Part shown: positions 1 to 6,376 of the stretch, in pieces
Position numbering within the stretch: position 1 is the first letter of the stretch
How the letters are laid out: every line of letters starts with the position of its first letter
Source: Gallionella sp.
GTDB taxonomy: Bacteria; Pseudomonadota; Gammaproteobacteria; Burkholderiales; Gallionellaceae
NCBI GenBank assembly: GCA_024654105.1
Contig: JANLID010000408.1
Location: 1 to 6,408, forward strand
DNA length: 6,408 bases
Reading direction: 5' to 3'
Notes under the pieces: model-generated
Seen by the model: the letters and a program-made list of their open reading frames with translations, nothing else
Databases searched by the model: none
What the model was told of the DNA's origin: nothing
Translations under genes and position numbers: made by a program

Positions 1-1535
1 TCACCGAATTGATACACCCCGGCCAGCTTGGGGCTGAAGGCTGATGCAGTACGATCCGGGTACACGAAGGTTCCGGGTACCGTTCCGGTAATCACCACCC
101 CTGTCCCGCCCGCCTTCCATGCGTCATAGCGACCGCCGAGATACACGGTCAACTTTTCTCCAACCGCAACCTGATTCTGAATAAACAGCGAATTGGTCAC
201 ACTCTTGGCATCGATCTTGTCGAGCACAGCAGTCTTGGAATTCATATCCGTCCAGTTCGAAGTTGAATATTTCTTCTGGTGCAGAATACCCATTTCGGTC
301 GCCAGTCCAGCAATAAGAAACTGACGCTCCCCAATCGGCAGGCTCAACTGAGCCGATGCATTGGCCGTGCTGTTTGGCGATGAGTTGAATGTGCCCGCGC
401 CCGACGTCATCGTCGCTGTTGCGCCGGGCGACGAACTCCAACTGTCACGGTCAATCTTCCCTATATTCAGACTGAGTTTGCTATTACCCAACACATCCCC
501 GTCGTATCCGGCGAAATACCTCAGCGCGGTATTGCCCATCGGCACCGAGCCGTAGAAATCGGATTCCTTGATGGTGGTCTTCAAGCCGTTCAGGCTCAGG
601 TTGGTCGCCGCCGTGGAAATCGGGACCGGGTTACCCGTTGCCGCATTCGTCAGATAACTGTAATAGGGGGCATTCAGGCTATTGTTATCGCTGTAGGCAA
701 ACCCAGCATTGACTTTGGAGGTTGGCGACAGATCGAAATACAGCTTGGCGTGGGTGTTTTTTGCGGTAGAGGCATTGAGCCCTTTGTCGCCAACGATATA
801 GGTTGGGGTACCCTTCGTCGTCGTGGTCGGTATCGCGCCGTTTACCACAACCGCGCCGGCCACAGGTACACCAGCCGGAATCTTGGTCACGTAATCAGCG
901 ATATATCCATCGCGATCATTCTGCGAAAGGCCAAATACCACGCCCAGCCCGTTCTCGAATCTGTTCCGATAAAGCGCGCTGGCATATTTCCCGGCCGCAT
1001 CACCGAAGCCTTTACCTGCTTTGAGAGATATTTCTTTCTTGGTCGGTGTCTTGGTAGTAACGCTGATGACCCCTCCCATCGCATTGCCGCCATACAAAGA
1101 AGACCCGACACCCGGCACGACCTCGATACGTTCCACGTCTTCCATCGAGACCATCGCCCAGTTGACCTGCCCGGAATACGCATCAATCATATTCATGCCG
1201 TCAACCAGTACCGCGATCTTGGTCAGCGTGCCGCCCTGACCGCGCATGGAACTCAGCATCGTCACGCCTGGCCTTGCATTGCCCAGCGCACCGCCACGCA
1301 GATACAAGCCCGGCACTTTGGCGACCAGCGCATTCCCCAGACGCTGGTTGTTGGTTTTCTCTATCTTGCCTGAGGTGATCACCGAAACGTTGGCCGGCGC
1401 TTCCACTGTTGACTGTTCGATCTTGGACGCACTCACCACCACGTCGCCCAGTGTATGTGCATCCTGAGCTGCATACACCGCCTGATTGATTGCCAGCGAG
1501 ACCACGCTCAATGCGAATACCTTTGTAACTTTCAT
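1..1535 (-). CDS. TonB-dependent outer-membrane receptor, N-terminal 511 codons (3' end outside window)
   Basis: Outer-membrane gated channel that imports a large scarce ligand (siderophore, metal complex, cobalamin or similar) with energy from TonB-ExbBD. The frame is open without a stop from the ATG at 1535 to the left edge. The product starts with a signal peptide (MKVTKVFALSV..., likely cut after VYA at residue 22). A TonB-box-like stretch, LGDVVVSAS (about 29-37), follows. The plug domain (about 40-165) shows VPGLYLRG, VLVDGMNMID, DVERIEVVPGVGSSLYGGNA and MGGVISVTTK, typical of the FepA/CirA/BtuB-like group. The rest alternates polar and aromatic residues like barrel strands, ending in FSPKLAGVYQFG. 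Family members are usually 600-750 residues, so roughly 100-250 are missing. The start is supported by a purine-rich ribosome binding site 7 nt upstream. The gene is transcribed divergently from the efflux operon. The ligand cannot be told from the sequence; family call is firm. Confidence 0.95.
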   Translation of the reverse strand, partial: MKVTKVFALSVVSLAINQAVYAAQDAHTLGDVVVSASKIEQSTVEAPANVSVITSGKIEKTNNQRLGNALVAKVPGLYLRGGALGNARPGVTMLSSMRGQGGTLTKIAVLVDGMNMIDAYSGQVNWAMVSMEDVERIEVVPGVGSSLYGGNAMGGVISVTTKTPTKKEISLKAGKGFGDAAGKYASALYRNRFENGLGVVFGLSQNDRDGYIADYVTKIPAGVPVAGAVVVNGAIPTTTTKGTPTYIVGDKGLNASTAKNTHAKLYFDLSPTSKVNAGFAYSDNNSLNAPYYSYLTNAATGNPVPISTAATNLSLNGLKTTIKESDFYGSVPMGNTALRYFAGYDGDVLGNSKLSLNIGKIDRDSWSSSPGATATMTSGAGTFNSSPNSTANASAQLSLPIGERQFLIAGLATEMGILHQKKYSTSNWTDMNSKTAVLDKIDAKSVTNSLFIQNQVAVGEKLTVYLGGRYDAWKAGGTGVVITGTVPGTFVYPDRTASAFSPKLAGVYQFG

Positions 1536-1542
1536 CCCACAT

Positions 1543-1548
1543 CCCCCT
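1543..1548 (-). promoter_or_regulatory. Ribosome binding site of the TonB receptor gene
   Basis: On the minus strand the sequence AGGGGG lies 7 nt before the ATG at 1535. It resembles the Shine-Dalgarno core and supports that start. A second ATG within the spacer is in another frame and is not the start of the receptor. Confidence 0.7.
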
Positions 1549-1581
1549 AAACGAAATTATTGTTAAAAATTTAAATGGTAA

Positions 1582-1610
1582 ATTGTAGGGACGAGAAATT
1601 GTCTTGGGAA
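1582..1610 (-). promoter_or_regulatory. Candidate sigma70-type promoter of the TonB receptor gene
   Basis: Read on the minus strand, TTCCCA (1610-1605) serves as a -35 element (4 of 6 consensus bases), followed by a 17-bp spacer and TACAAT (1587-1582) as a -10 element (5 of 6). Transcription would begin near 1575, giving a leader of about 40 nt before the receptor ATG. The spacing is optimal and the placement fits, but this is an eye-made match. The 26-bp palindrome begins 3 bp upstream of the -35 hexamer, which suggests regulated initiation. Confidence 0.5.
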
Positions 1611-1613
1611 TGT

Positions 1614-1639
1614 GGCATGTTGTCGCGCGACAACATGCC
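1614..1639. promoter_or_regulatory. Perfect 26-bp palindrome, candidate operator
   Basis: The arm GGCATGTTGTCGC (1614-1626) is followed without spacer by its exact reverse complement (1627-1639). Beyond it, 1613/1640 is a T-G mismatch, then 1612/1641 and 1611/1642 pair again, giving an imperfect 32-bp dyad. It lies between the divergent genes, just upstream of the candidate receptor -35 element. A protein-binding site for a dimeric regulator is the likeliest role; an RNA hairpin or a REP-like repeat is possible. I do not recognise it as a Fur, FNR or LexA site. Confidence 0.6.
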
Positions 1640-1660
1640 GCACCCACCTTGAGGGTGTGG
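1638..1660. repeat. Small inverted repeat adjoining the palindrome
   Basis: CCGCACCC (1638-1645) and GGGTGTGG (1653-1660) are complementary at 7 of 8 positions; the exception would be a G-U pair in RNA. They are separated by 7 nt. The left arm overlaps the last bases of the 26-bp palindrome, so the two structures could not form fully at the same time in RNA. No T-run follows, so it is not a normal intrinsic terminator. Confidence 0.4.
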
Positions 1661-1677
1661 CAATTTGCGGCGAAGGC

Positions 1678-1700
1678 TAATATGCGCGCAGCGCATGTTA
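1678..1700. repeat. Inverted repeat with 10-bp arms and 3-nt loop
   Basis: The arms 1678-1687 and 1691-1700 are complementary at 9 of 10 positions (ATGCGC / GCGCAT at the core, one T-G position at 1681/1697), around the loop GCA. It lies about 130 bp upstream of the TolC-family start. Its role is unknown: a regulator site, or a hairpin in a long leader if transcription starts upstream of it. Confidence 0.4.
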
Positions 1701-1774
1701 TGTTGGAGCCATAATCTGTCGCACCCCCGCATTTGAGCCGCTTGCAGCAAAAACATTTTATTACAAATGAATCA

Positions 1775-1802
1775 TTACTGGATAATCGCGGGCAGCTATA
1801 CT
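1775..1802 (+). promoter_or_regulatory. Weak candidate promoter of the efflux operon
   Basis: TATACT at 1797-1802 is a fair -10 element (5 of 6 consensus bases), and its downstream position would give a leader of about 20 nt before the ATG at 1829. Upstream, TTACTG (1775-1780, 16-bp spacer) is a poor -35 hexamer with only 2 matches, so the promoter, if real, may depend on an activator. No other candidate on this strand looked better. Confidence 0.3.
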
Positions 1803-1828
1803 GCGAAAAACAGGAAAACAATTTTTTT

Positions 1829-3220
1829 ATGCGCCCTTATTTAATACGTCACGTTTGCGCTCTGCTCTGTCTCTGGAGCGGACTGGCAATGGCCGAAGGA
1901 GTGTCTGATCCGTTCGATACGGAGGCGGCGCTGCCGCTCAAGCCTGCGTTGCGCCTGGGCGGCGCAATCGGCGACCCCTGCGCGGATGCCATGCCGGGCG
2001 GCGCACTTAATTTGCTGGATGTAGTCAACCTCGCGCTGTGCAACAACTCGCAAACCCGCGAGGTCTGGGCAAGCGCACGGGTGCAGGCGGCGCAGGTCGG
2101 CGTGAGCAAGGCAAGTTATTTTCCTGGCGCCAACCTGAGCGCCTCCGGCAATCGCACTTCGCCTGGCACAGGCCAGCGCAGCTATGGGCTGACGCTTTCC
2201 TATCTGTTGTATGACTTCGGCACGCGCGCCGCCAGTGTGGAGAGCGCGCGCCAGTTGCTTGCCGCCGCAGACGCCACGCAGGACAGCACGGTGCAGGCCG
2301 TCTTTCTCCTTGCCGTACAATCTTTTTACCAGACGCAGGCAACGCAAGCCGCGCTGGATGCAGCGCTGGAATCGGAACGCGCCGCGAAGGAAAGTTTTGC
2401 CGCCGCCGAGGCGCGCTACTTCGCGGGAAGCGCAACGCCCGCCGATAAATTGCAGGCGCAGACCGCTTACTCGCAAGCCACACTGAACAGCATTACCGCC
2501 AGTGGCAACATGAACAATACCAAAGGCGTGCTGGCAAACATGCTCGGTCTGGATGCCAACACAAACATAATATTGGCGGCGGCAAACACGGCGGCCATTC
2601 CCGCGAGTTTCGACCGCGACATCAGTGCGCTGATCGGGGAAGCCAGGCTGCGCCGCCCCGATTTGCAAGCAGCCGCCGCGCAGGTCAAAGCCGCAGAAGC
2701 CAGCGTCGATGCCGCGCGCGCGTCGGGCAAGCCCTCGGTATCGCTGACCGCCTCGACCAACCAAACCAGTGCTGCGGGCATTACCTCACACGGCGCATCG
2801 GTCGGTGTCAACCTGAGCGTGCCGCTCTTTTCCGGTTTCGCGCCGACTTACCGGATACGCGCTGCCGAGGCGCAAGTGGAAGCGCAAGCCGCACAACTGG
2901 AACGCCTGCGCTTACAAGTCGCGCTGGACGTATGGACGGCCTATCAAAACCTCGTTACCGCGACGCAATCATTGCGCACCACCGCCGATCTGCTGAACAG
3001 CGCGGAACAATCGGAACGCGTCGCACTTGGCCGCTACAAGGCCGGCGTAGGCAGCATTCTGGATGTGCTGAATGCGCAAAGCGCGCTGGCCAGCGCGCGT
3101 CAGCAGCGTATTCAGTCCTCGTTCAACTGGAACACCAGCCGCGCCACACTCGCGCGCGCGATGGGCAGTCTGGATGAAAACCTGCTGCGTGAAATCGGCC
3201 AAACACAAGAAAAAAACTAA
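1829..3220 (+). CDS. tolC: TolC-family outer-membrane efflux channel
   Basis: Trimeric outer-membrane channel and periplasmic tunnel, the exit duct of the pump encoded downstream. The 463-residue product has a signal peptide (MRPYLIRHVCALLCLWSGLAMA, likely cut after residue 22). It shows the two tandem OEP repeats. Repeat one has LDVVNLALCNNSQTRE (63-78), LLYDFG (126-131) and YFAGSATPADKLQAQ (197-211). Repeat two has RRPDLQAA (275-282), VPLFSGF (331-337) and YKAGVGSILDVLNAQ (403-417). Long Ala/Gln/Glu-rich helices lie between them. Length is normal. I chose the ATG at 1829 because it places the signal peptide at the N terminus. An in-frame TTG at 1733 would add 32 polar residues ahead of it. 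AGGA at 1812-1815 is a possible but distant ribosome binding site (13 nt). First gene of a four-gene operon. The symbol means the family; a specific ortholog (for example OpmQ) is not resolved. Confidence 0.94.
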   Translation: MRPYLIRHVCALLCLWSGLAMAEGVSDPFDTEAALPLKPALRLGGAIGDPCADAMPGGALNLLDVVNLALCNNSQTREVWASARVQAAQVGVSKASYFPGANLSASGNRTSPGTGQRSYGLTLSYLLYDFGTRAASVESARQLLAAADATQDSTVQAVFLLAVQSFYQTQATQAALDAALESERAAKESFAAAEARYFAGSATPADKLQAQTAYSQATLNSITASGNMNNTKGVLANMLGLDANTNIILAAANTAAIPASFDRDISALIGEARLRRPDLQAAAAQVKAAEASVDAARASGKPSVSLTASTNQTSAAGITSHGASVGVNLSVPLFSGFAPTYRIRAAEAQVEAQAAQLERLRLQVALDVWTAYQNLVTATQSLRTTADLLNSAEQSERVALGRYKAGVGSILDVLNAQSALASARQQRIQSSFNWNTSRATLARAMGSLDENLLREIGQTQEKN

Positions 3221-3222
3221 TC

Positions 3223-4419
3223 ATGAATAAACTGTTGCGCTCCCCGATTGCCCGGTTTTTTCTCGCCATTGCCGTCATCAGTGCAGGGATTGCCGTTTAC
3301 CGGCAGTACTACATGGTTGCGCCGGGTCAGCAATACCGCATGCAAGCCGTGGAAAATGGCGACATCAGCCAGACCGTTTCTGCCAACGGCACGATCAATC
3401 CTGTATCGCTGATCAATGTGGGCACACAGGTTTCCGGCACAGTGAAGAAACTCTATGTGGATTTCAACAGCAAGGTGGAAAAGGGTCAGGTGTTGCTGGA
3501 ACTGGACGATGCCCTGCTCGCCGCGCAACAGAAACAAAGCCAGGCCAATGTGCAAAGCGCCAACGCCTCGCTGGAACTGACCACGGCCAATGAGGCGCGG
3601 ATACGCGGTTTGTTCGCGCAGGAATACGTCTCGCGGCAGGAACTGGATACCGCAGTACAAGCCAGGAAAGTCGCCGAAGCGCAGTTGCAACTGGCACGCG
3701 CGGCGGTGGAAAAGGATCGCGCCAACCTCAGCTATTCCGTGATCCGCTCGCCGGTATCCGGCGTGGTGGTGGACCGTTCGGTGGATATCGGCCAGACCGT
3801 CGCCGCCAGCCTGCAAACCCCGACGCTGTTCAAGATCGCGCAGGATTTATCCAAGATGCAGATTCACGCCAATTTCGCCGAGGCGGATATCGGCAGCATC
3901 CGCATCGGCCAGGCGGTGCACTTCACCGTGGACGCCTTCCCGGGACGCCATTTCCAGGGGGAGGTGATGCAGGTGCGCCTGAACCCGACCACGCAGCAAA
4001 ATGTGGTTACCTATGACGTGGTCATCAACATGGACAACCCCGAACAAATTCTGCTGCCCGGCATGACCGCCTATGTAAGCATCGCGGTTGCCGAACGCAA
4101 GAATGCGCTGCTGGTTCCCAATGCCGCGCTGCGCTTCAAGCCGGCCAATGGCGTCATGCGCAAACCCGGAAGCGGCCATCCGGGCGGCGTACCGAAAGGC
4201 GGTGCAACACCCAAGCAAGACGTTTTTTCCGGCAAGGTGTATGTGCTGAAACAAGGCGAACTCGTCCCCGTCAATATTTCGCTCGGCATTACCGACAGCC
4301 GCAATACTGAAATAACCGGGGGCGATATCAAGGCCGGCGACCAGGTCGTGGTCGGTGAAGCGCAAACGGCAAGCAACACCTCGGCAGCCAGCGGCTCACC
4401 GATGCGCATGAGGTTCTGA
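3223..4419 (+). CDS. macA: MacA-type periplasmic adaptor (membrane fusion protein) of a tripartite ABC efflux pump
   Basis: Bridges the inner-membrane ABC transporter to the TolC channel and stimulates the ATPase in this family. The 398-residue protein has one N-terminal membrane anchor (about 9-26) and no lipobox. A split lipoyl-like domain follows (first half about 64-98 with VSGTVKKLYVD and V-KGQVLLELD; second half about 172-207 with IRSPVSGVVVDRSVDIGQTV). Between them is an alpha-helical coiled-coil hairpin (about 99-170). The hairpin tip carries R126, L130 and S137, the R-x3-L-x6-S motif that adaptors use to dock onto TolC-type channels. A beta-barrel domain (about 211-290, with LPGMTAYVSI) and a membrane-proximal domain complete it. 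Residues 309-331 form a Gly/Pro/Lys-rich loop. The gene starts 2 nt after the channel gene stop without a strong ribosome binding site, so translation is probably coupled. Split from an RND adaptor by its MacAB-type neighbours. Confidence 0.93.
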   Translation: MNKLLRSPIARFFLAIAVISAGIAVYRQYYMVAPGQQYRMQAVENGDISQTVSANGTINPVSLINVGTQVSGTVKKLYVDFNSKVEKGQVLLELDDALLAAQQKQSQANVQSANASLELTTANEARIRGLFAQEYVSRQELDTAVQARKVAEAQLQLARAAVEKDRANLSYSVIRSPVSGVVVDRSVDIGQTVAASLQTPTLFKIAQDLSKMQIHANFAEADIGSIRIGQAVHFTVDAFPGRHFQGEVMQVRLNPTTQQNVVTYDVVINMDNPEQILLPGMTAYVSIAVAERKNALLVPNAALRFKPANGVMRKPGSGHPGGVPKGGATPKQDVFSGKVYVLKQGELVPVNISLGITDSRNTEITGGDIKAGDQVVVGEAQTASNTSAASGSPMRMRF

Positions 4420-5126
4420 TGACCGACACTGTCATCCGCATCGAAAACCTGTACAAGTCCTACGAGACTTCTGCCGGCTTGTTCCCGGCGCTGAAGGATG
4501 TCAGCCTCGACATCGCTACCGGTGAATTCGTCGCGATCATGGGACCGTCCGGCTCGGGCAAGTCAACTTTCATGAATATCCTCGGCTGTCTCGATCAGCC
4601 AAGCGCCGGCCACTACGCGCTCGATGGCCGCAGCGTCGCGGAACTGGGCAAGAATGAATTGGCCTTGCTGCGCAACCGCACCATCGGCTTTGTGTTCCAG
4701 GGTTTCAACCTGCTGCCGCGCATGTCGCTGCTGGACAATGTCGCATTGCCGCTGATCTATTGCGGCGTGGAACGCGATGAGCGCCAGCGGCGCGCGCGCG
4801 ACCAGCTCGACAAGGTCGGCCTGAAAGGTTACGCGGCATCCATGCCCAACAAAATTTCCGGTGGCCAGCAGCAGCGCGTGGCGATCGCCCGCGCCCTGGT
4901 CAACCGTCCGCGCCTGATTCTGGCGGATGAGCCGACCGGCAATCTCGACAGCCGCACCGGCGAGGAAATCATGGCGCTGTTCGATGAGCTCAATCGCGAA
5001 GGCATCACCATCGTGCTGGTCACTCATGAGGCAGACATCGCGCAACATGCCAAGCGTCAGGTGCATTTCCTCGATGGGCGCATCATCAGCGACGAACCCA
5101 CGCCGCACCTGGAGCATACAGCATGA
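4419..5126 (+). CDS. macB: MacB/LolD-type ABC transporter ATP-binding protein
   Basis: Cytoplasmic nucleotide-binding subunit that hydrolyses ATP to drive the permease. All ABC motifs are intact in 235 residues: A-loop Tyr15 region, Walker A GPSGSGKST (42-50), Q-loop Gln94 within FVFQGFNLLPRMS, signature ISGGQQQR (146-153), Walker B LILADEP with catalytic Glu171, D-loop GNLD (174-177) and switch His203 (VTHE). The FNLLPRMSLLDNVALPL stretch is typical of the MacB/LolD/FtsE-like class (type VII ABC). It is the size of a stand-alone ATPase; in E. coli MacB this domain is fused to the permease. The ATG overlaps the adaptor stop by one base (TGATG), with GAGG 5 nt before it. LolD is the main alternative, but the adaptor and TolC neighbours argue for export out of the cell. 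The symbol denotes the ATPase half only. Confidence 0.96.
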   Translation: MTDTVIRIENLYKSYETSAGLFPALKDVSLDIATGEFVAIMGPSGSGKSTFMNILGCLDQPSAGHYALDGRSVAELGKNELALLRNRTIGFVFQGFNLLPRMSLLDNVALPLIYCGVERDERQRRARDQLDKVGLKGYAASMPNKISGGQQQRVAIARALVNRPRLILADEPTGNLDSRTGEEIMALFDELNREGITIVLVTHEADIAQHAKRQVHFLDGRIISDEPTPHLEHTA

Positions 5127-6343
5127 TTTTCGCAATGCTCGGCGAGGCCTGGCGCGCGATGGGGGCCAACCGGCTGCGCACCTTGCTGACCATGCTCGGC
5201 ATGGTAATCGGCGTCGGCGCGGTGGTACTGATGATGTCCATCGGGCAAGGCGCGCAATATGCCATCAAGCAAACCATCGCTGCGATGGGCAGCAACCTGT
5301 TTATATTGCTCTCCGGGCATACTTCGAGCGGCGGCGTGCGCTCCGGCAGCGGCGGCGCGCAGACCCTGACGGTCAGCGACGCGGAGGCCATCGCCGAACT
5401 GCCCGGCGTACAGACTGCCGCGCCGATCCATCCGGGCAACGCACAAGTCGTCTATGGGCCAAACAACTGGAACACTTCCCTCATCGGCACTACGCCGGGC
5501 TACTTTGATGCGCGCTCCTGGCCGGTTATTTCGGGTTCGGCATTCACCAACTCGGATGTGCGCTCCGCTACGCGCGTCGCGCTGATCGGCGAGACCGCCG
5601 CGCAGAATTTATTCGGCGACGAGGACCCGGTCGGCAAAACCATCCGCATCCGGCAAAGCCCGTTTGTCATCCTCGGTGCATTGGCGGCCAAGGGCCAAAG
5701 CATGGATGGGCGCGACCAGGACGACACCCTCATCATTCCGCTCACCACCGCGCAAAGACAGGTGTTCGGCGCCCAGTTTCCGGGATCGGTACGCATGGTC
5801 ATGGTACAAACCGCCACTCAGGAAATCATGCCGATGGTGGAAAAATCCATGACCGAACTGCTGCGTCAGCGGCATCGCATCCGCGAGGGCATGGAAAGCG
5901 ATTTCTTTCTGCGCAACCTCACCGCGGTAGCCGATTCCGCCGAGGAAAGCACGCGCGTGATGTCGCTGCTGCTCGGCGCAATCGCCTCGGTTTCGCTGTT
6001 GGTCGGCGGTATCGGCATCATGAACATCATGCTGGTTTCGGTCACCGAGCGCACTCGCGAGATCGGTATCCGCATGGCGATCGGCGCGCGCGAACGCGAC
6101 ATCCTGCTGCAATTCCTGCTGGAAGCCATCATCATCTCGCTGGGCGGCTGCTTCATCGGTCTGCTGCTGGGCATCGGCGGCGCGCTGCTGGTCGAAATGC
6201 TCACCGGCATGCTCGTCATCATCTCCGCCAGCTCGGCCATCGTGGCGTTTGGCGTGGCGGCGGCGGTGGGCGTCTTCTTCGGCTTCTACCCGGCGCGCAA
6301 GGCCGCGCAACTCGACCCGATCGAGGCGTTGCGTTACCAGTAA
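5123..6343 (+). CDS. macB: MacB-type ABC transporter permease (MacB_PCD and FtsX domains)
   Basis: Inner-membrane half of the pump; works as a dimer that transmits ATP-driven motion to its periplasmic domain (mechanotransmission) to push substrate from the periplasm through adaptor and channel. The 406-residue protein has a first membrane helix after the N-terminal amphipathic stretch (about 20-42). A large periplasmic domain follows (about 43-275, with the Ser/Gly-rich segment near 64-80, and GYFDARSWPVISG and NLFGDEDPVGKTI). Three C-terminal helices lie at about 278-303, 327-353 and 366-388. Conserved cytoplasmic segments are TERTREIGIRMAIGAR (308-323, coupling to the ATPase) and FYPARKAAQLDPIEALRY at the C terminus. 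Four helices with this large middle domain is the MacB topology. The start overlaps the ATPase stop (ATGA), with GGAG 8 nt before it. Intact and of normal length; last gene of the operon. The symbol denotes the permease half only. Confidence 0.96.
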   Translation: MIFAMLGEAWRAMGANRLRTLLTMLGMVIGVGAVVLMMSIGQGAQYAIKQTIAAMGSNLFILLSGHTSSGGVRSGSGGAQTLTVSDAEAIAELPGVQTAAPIHPGNAQVVYGPNNWNTSLIGTTPGYFDARSWPVISGSAFTNSDVRSATRVALIGETAAQNLFGDEDPVGKTIRIRQSPFVILGALAAKGQSMDGRDQDDTLIIPLTTAQRQVFGAQFPGSVRMVMVQTATQEIMPMVEKSMTELLRQRHRIREGMESDFFLRNLTAVADSAEESTRVMSLLLGAIASVSLLVGGIGIMNIMLVSVTERTREIGIRMAIGARERDILLQFLLEAIIISLGGCFIGLLLGIGGALLVEMLTGMLVIISASSAIVAFGVAAAVGVFFGFYPARKAAQLDPIEALRYQ

Positions 6344-6376
6344 AGTATATCCGTAAAAAATTCAGAAACATCGTAG

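Noticed and set aside
750..1373. Plus-strand open frame of 207 codons inside the receptor gene
   Set aside because: Antisense shadow of the receptor; its translation has no recognisable domain.
1554..1580. AT-rich stretch examined as a Fur box for the receptor
   Set aside because: Only scattered agreement with the 19-bp Fur consensus and no proper dyad; the AT-rich composition explains the resemblance.
1571..1756. Small minus-strand open frame of 61 codons in the divergent region
   Set aside because: No ribosome binding site before its ATG at 1756, composition unlike a protein, and it runs through the palindrome and the candidate receptor promoter.
1201..1821. Minus-strand open frame of 206 codons overlapping the receptor start
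   Set aside because: It is in a different frame from the receptor, which has a signal peptide, plug motifs and a ribosome binding site; the overlapping frame shows no domain.
1733..1828. N-terminal extension of the channel protein from a TTG start at 1733
   Set aside because: It would put 32 polar residues before an evident signal peptide and has no clear ribosome binding site; the ATG at 1829 fits much better.
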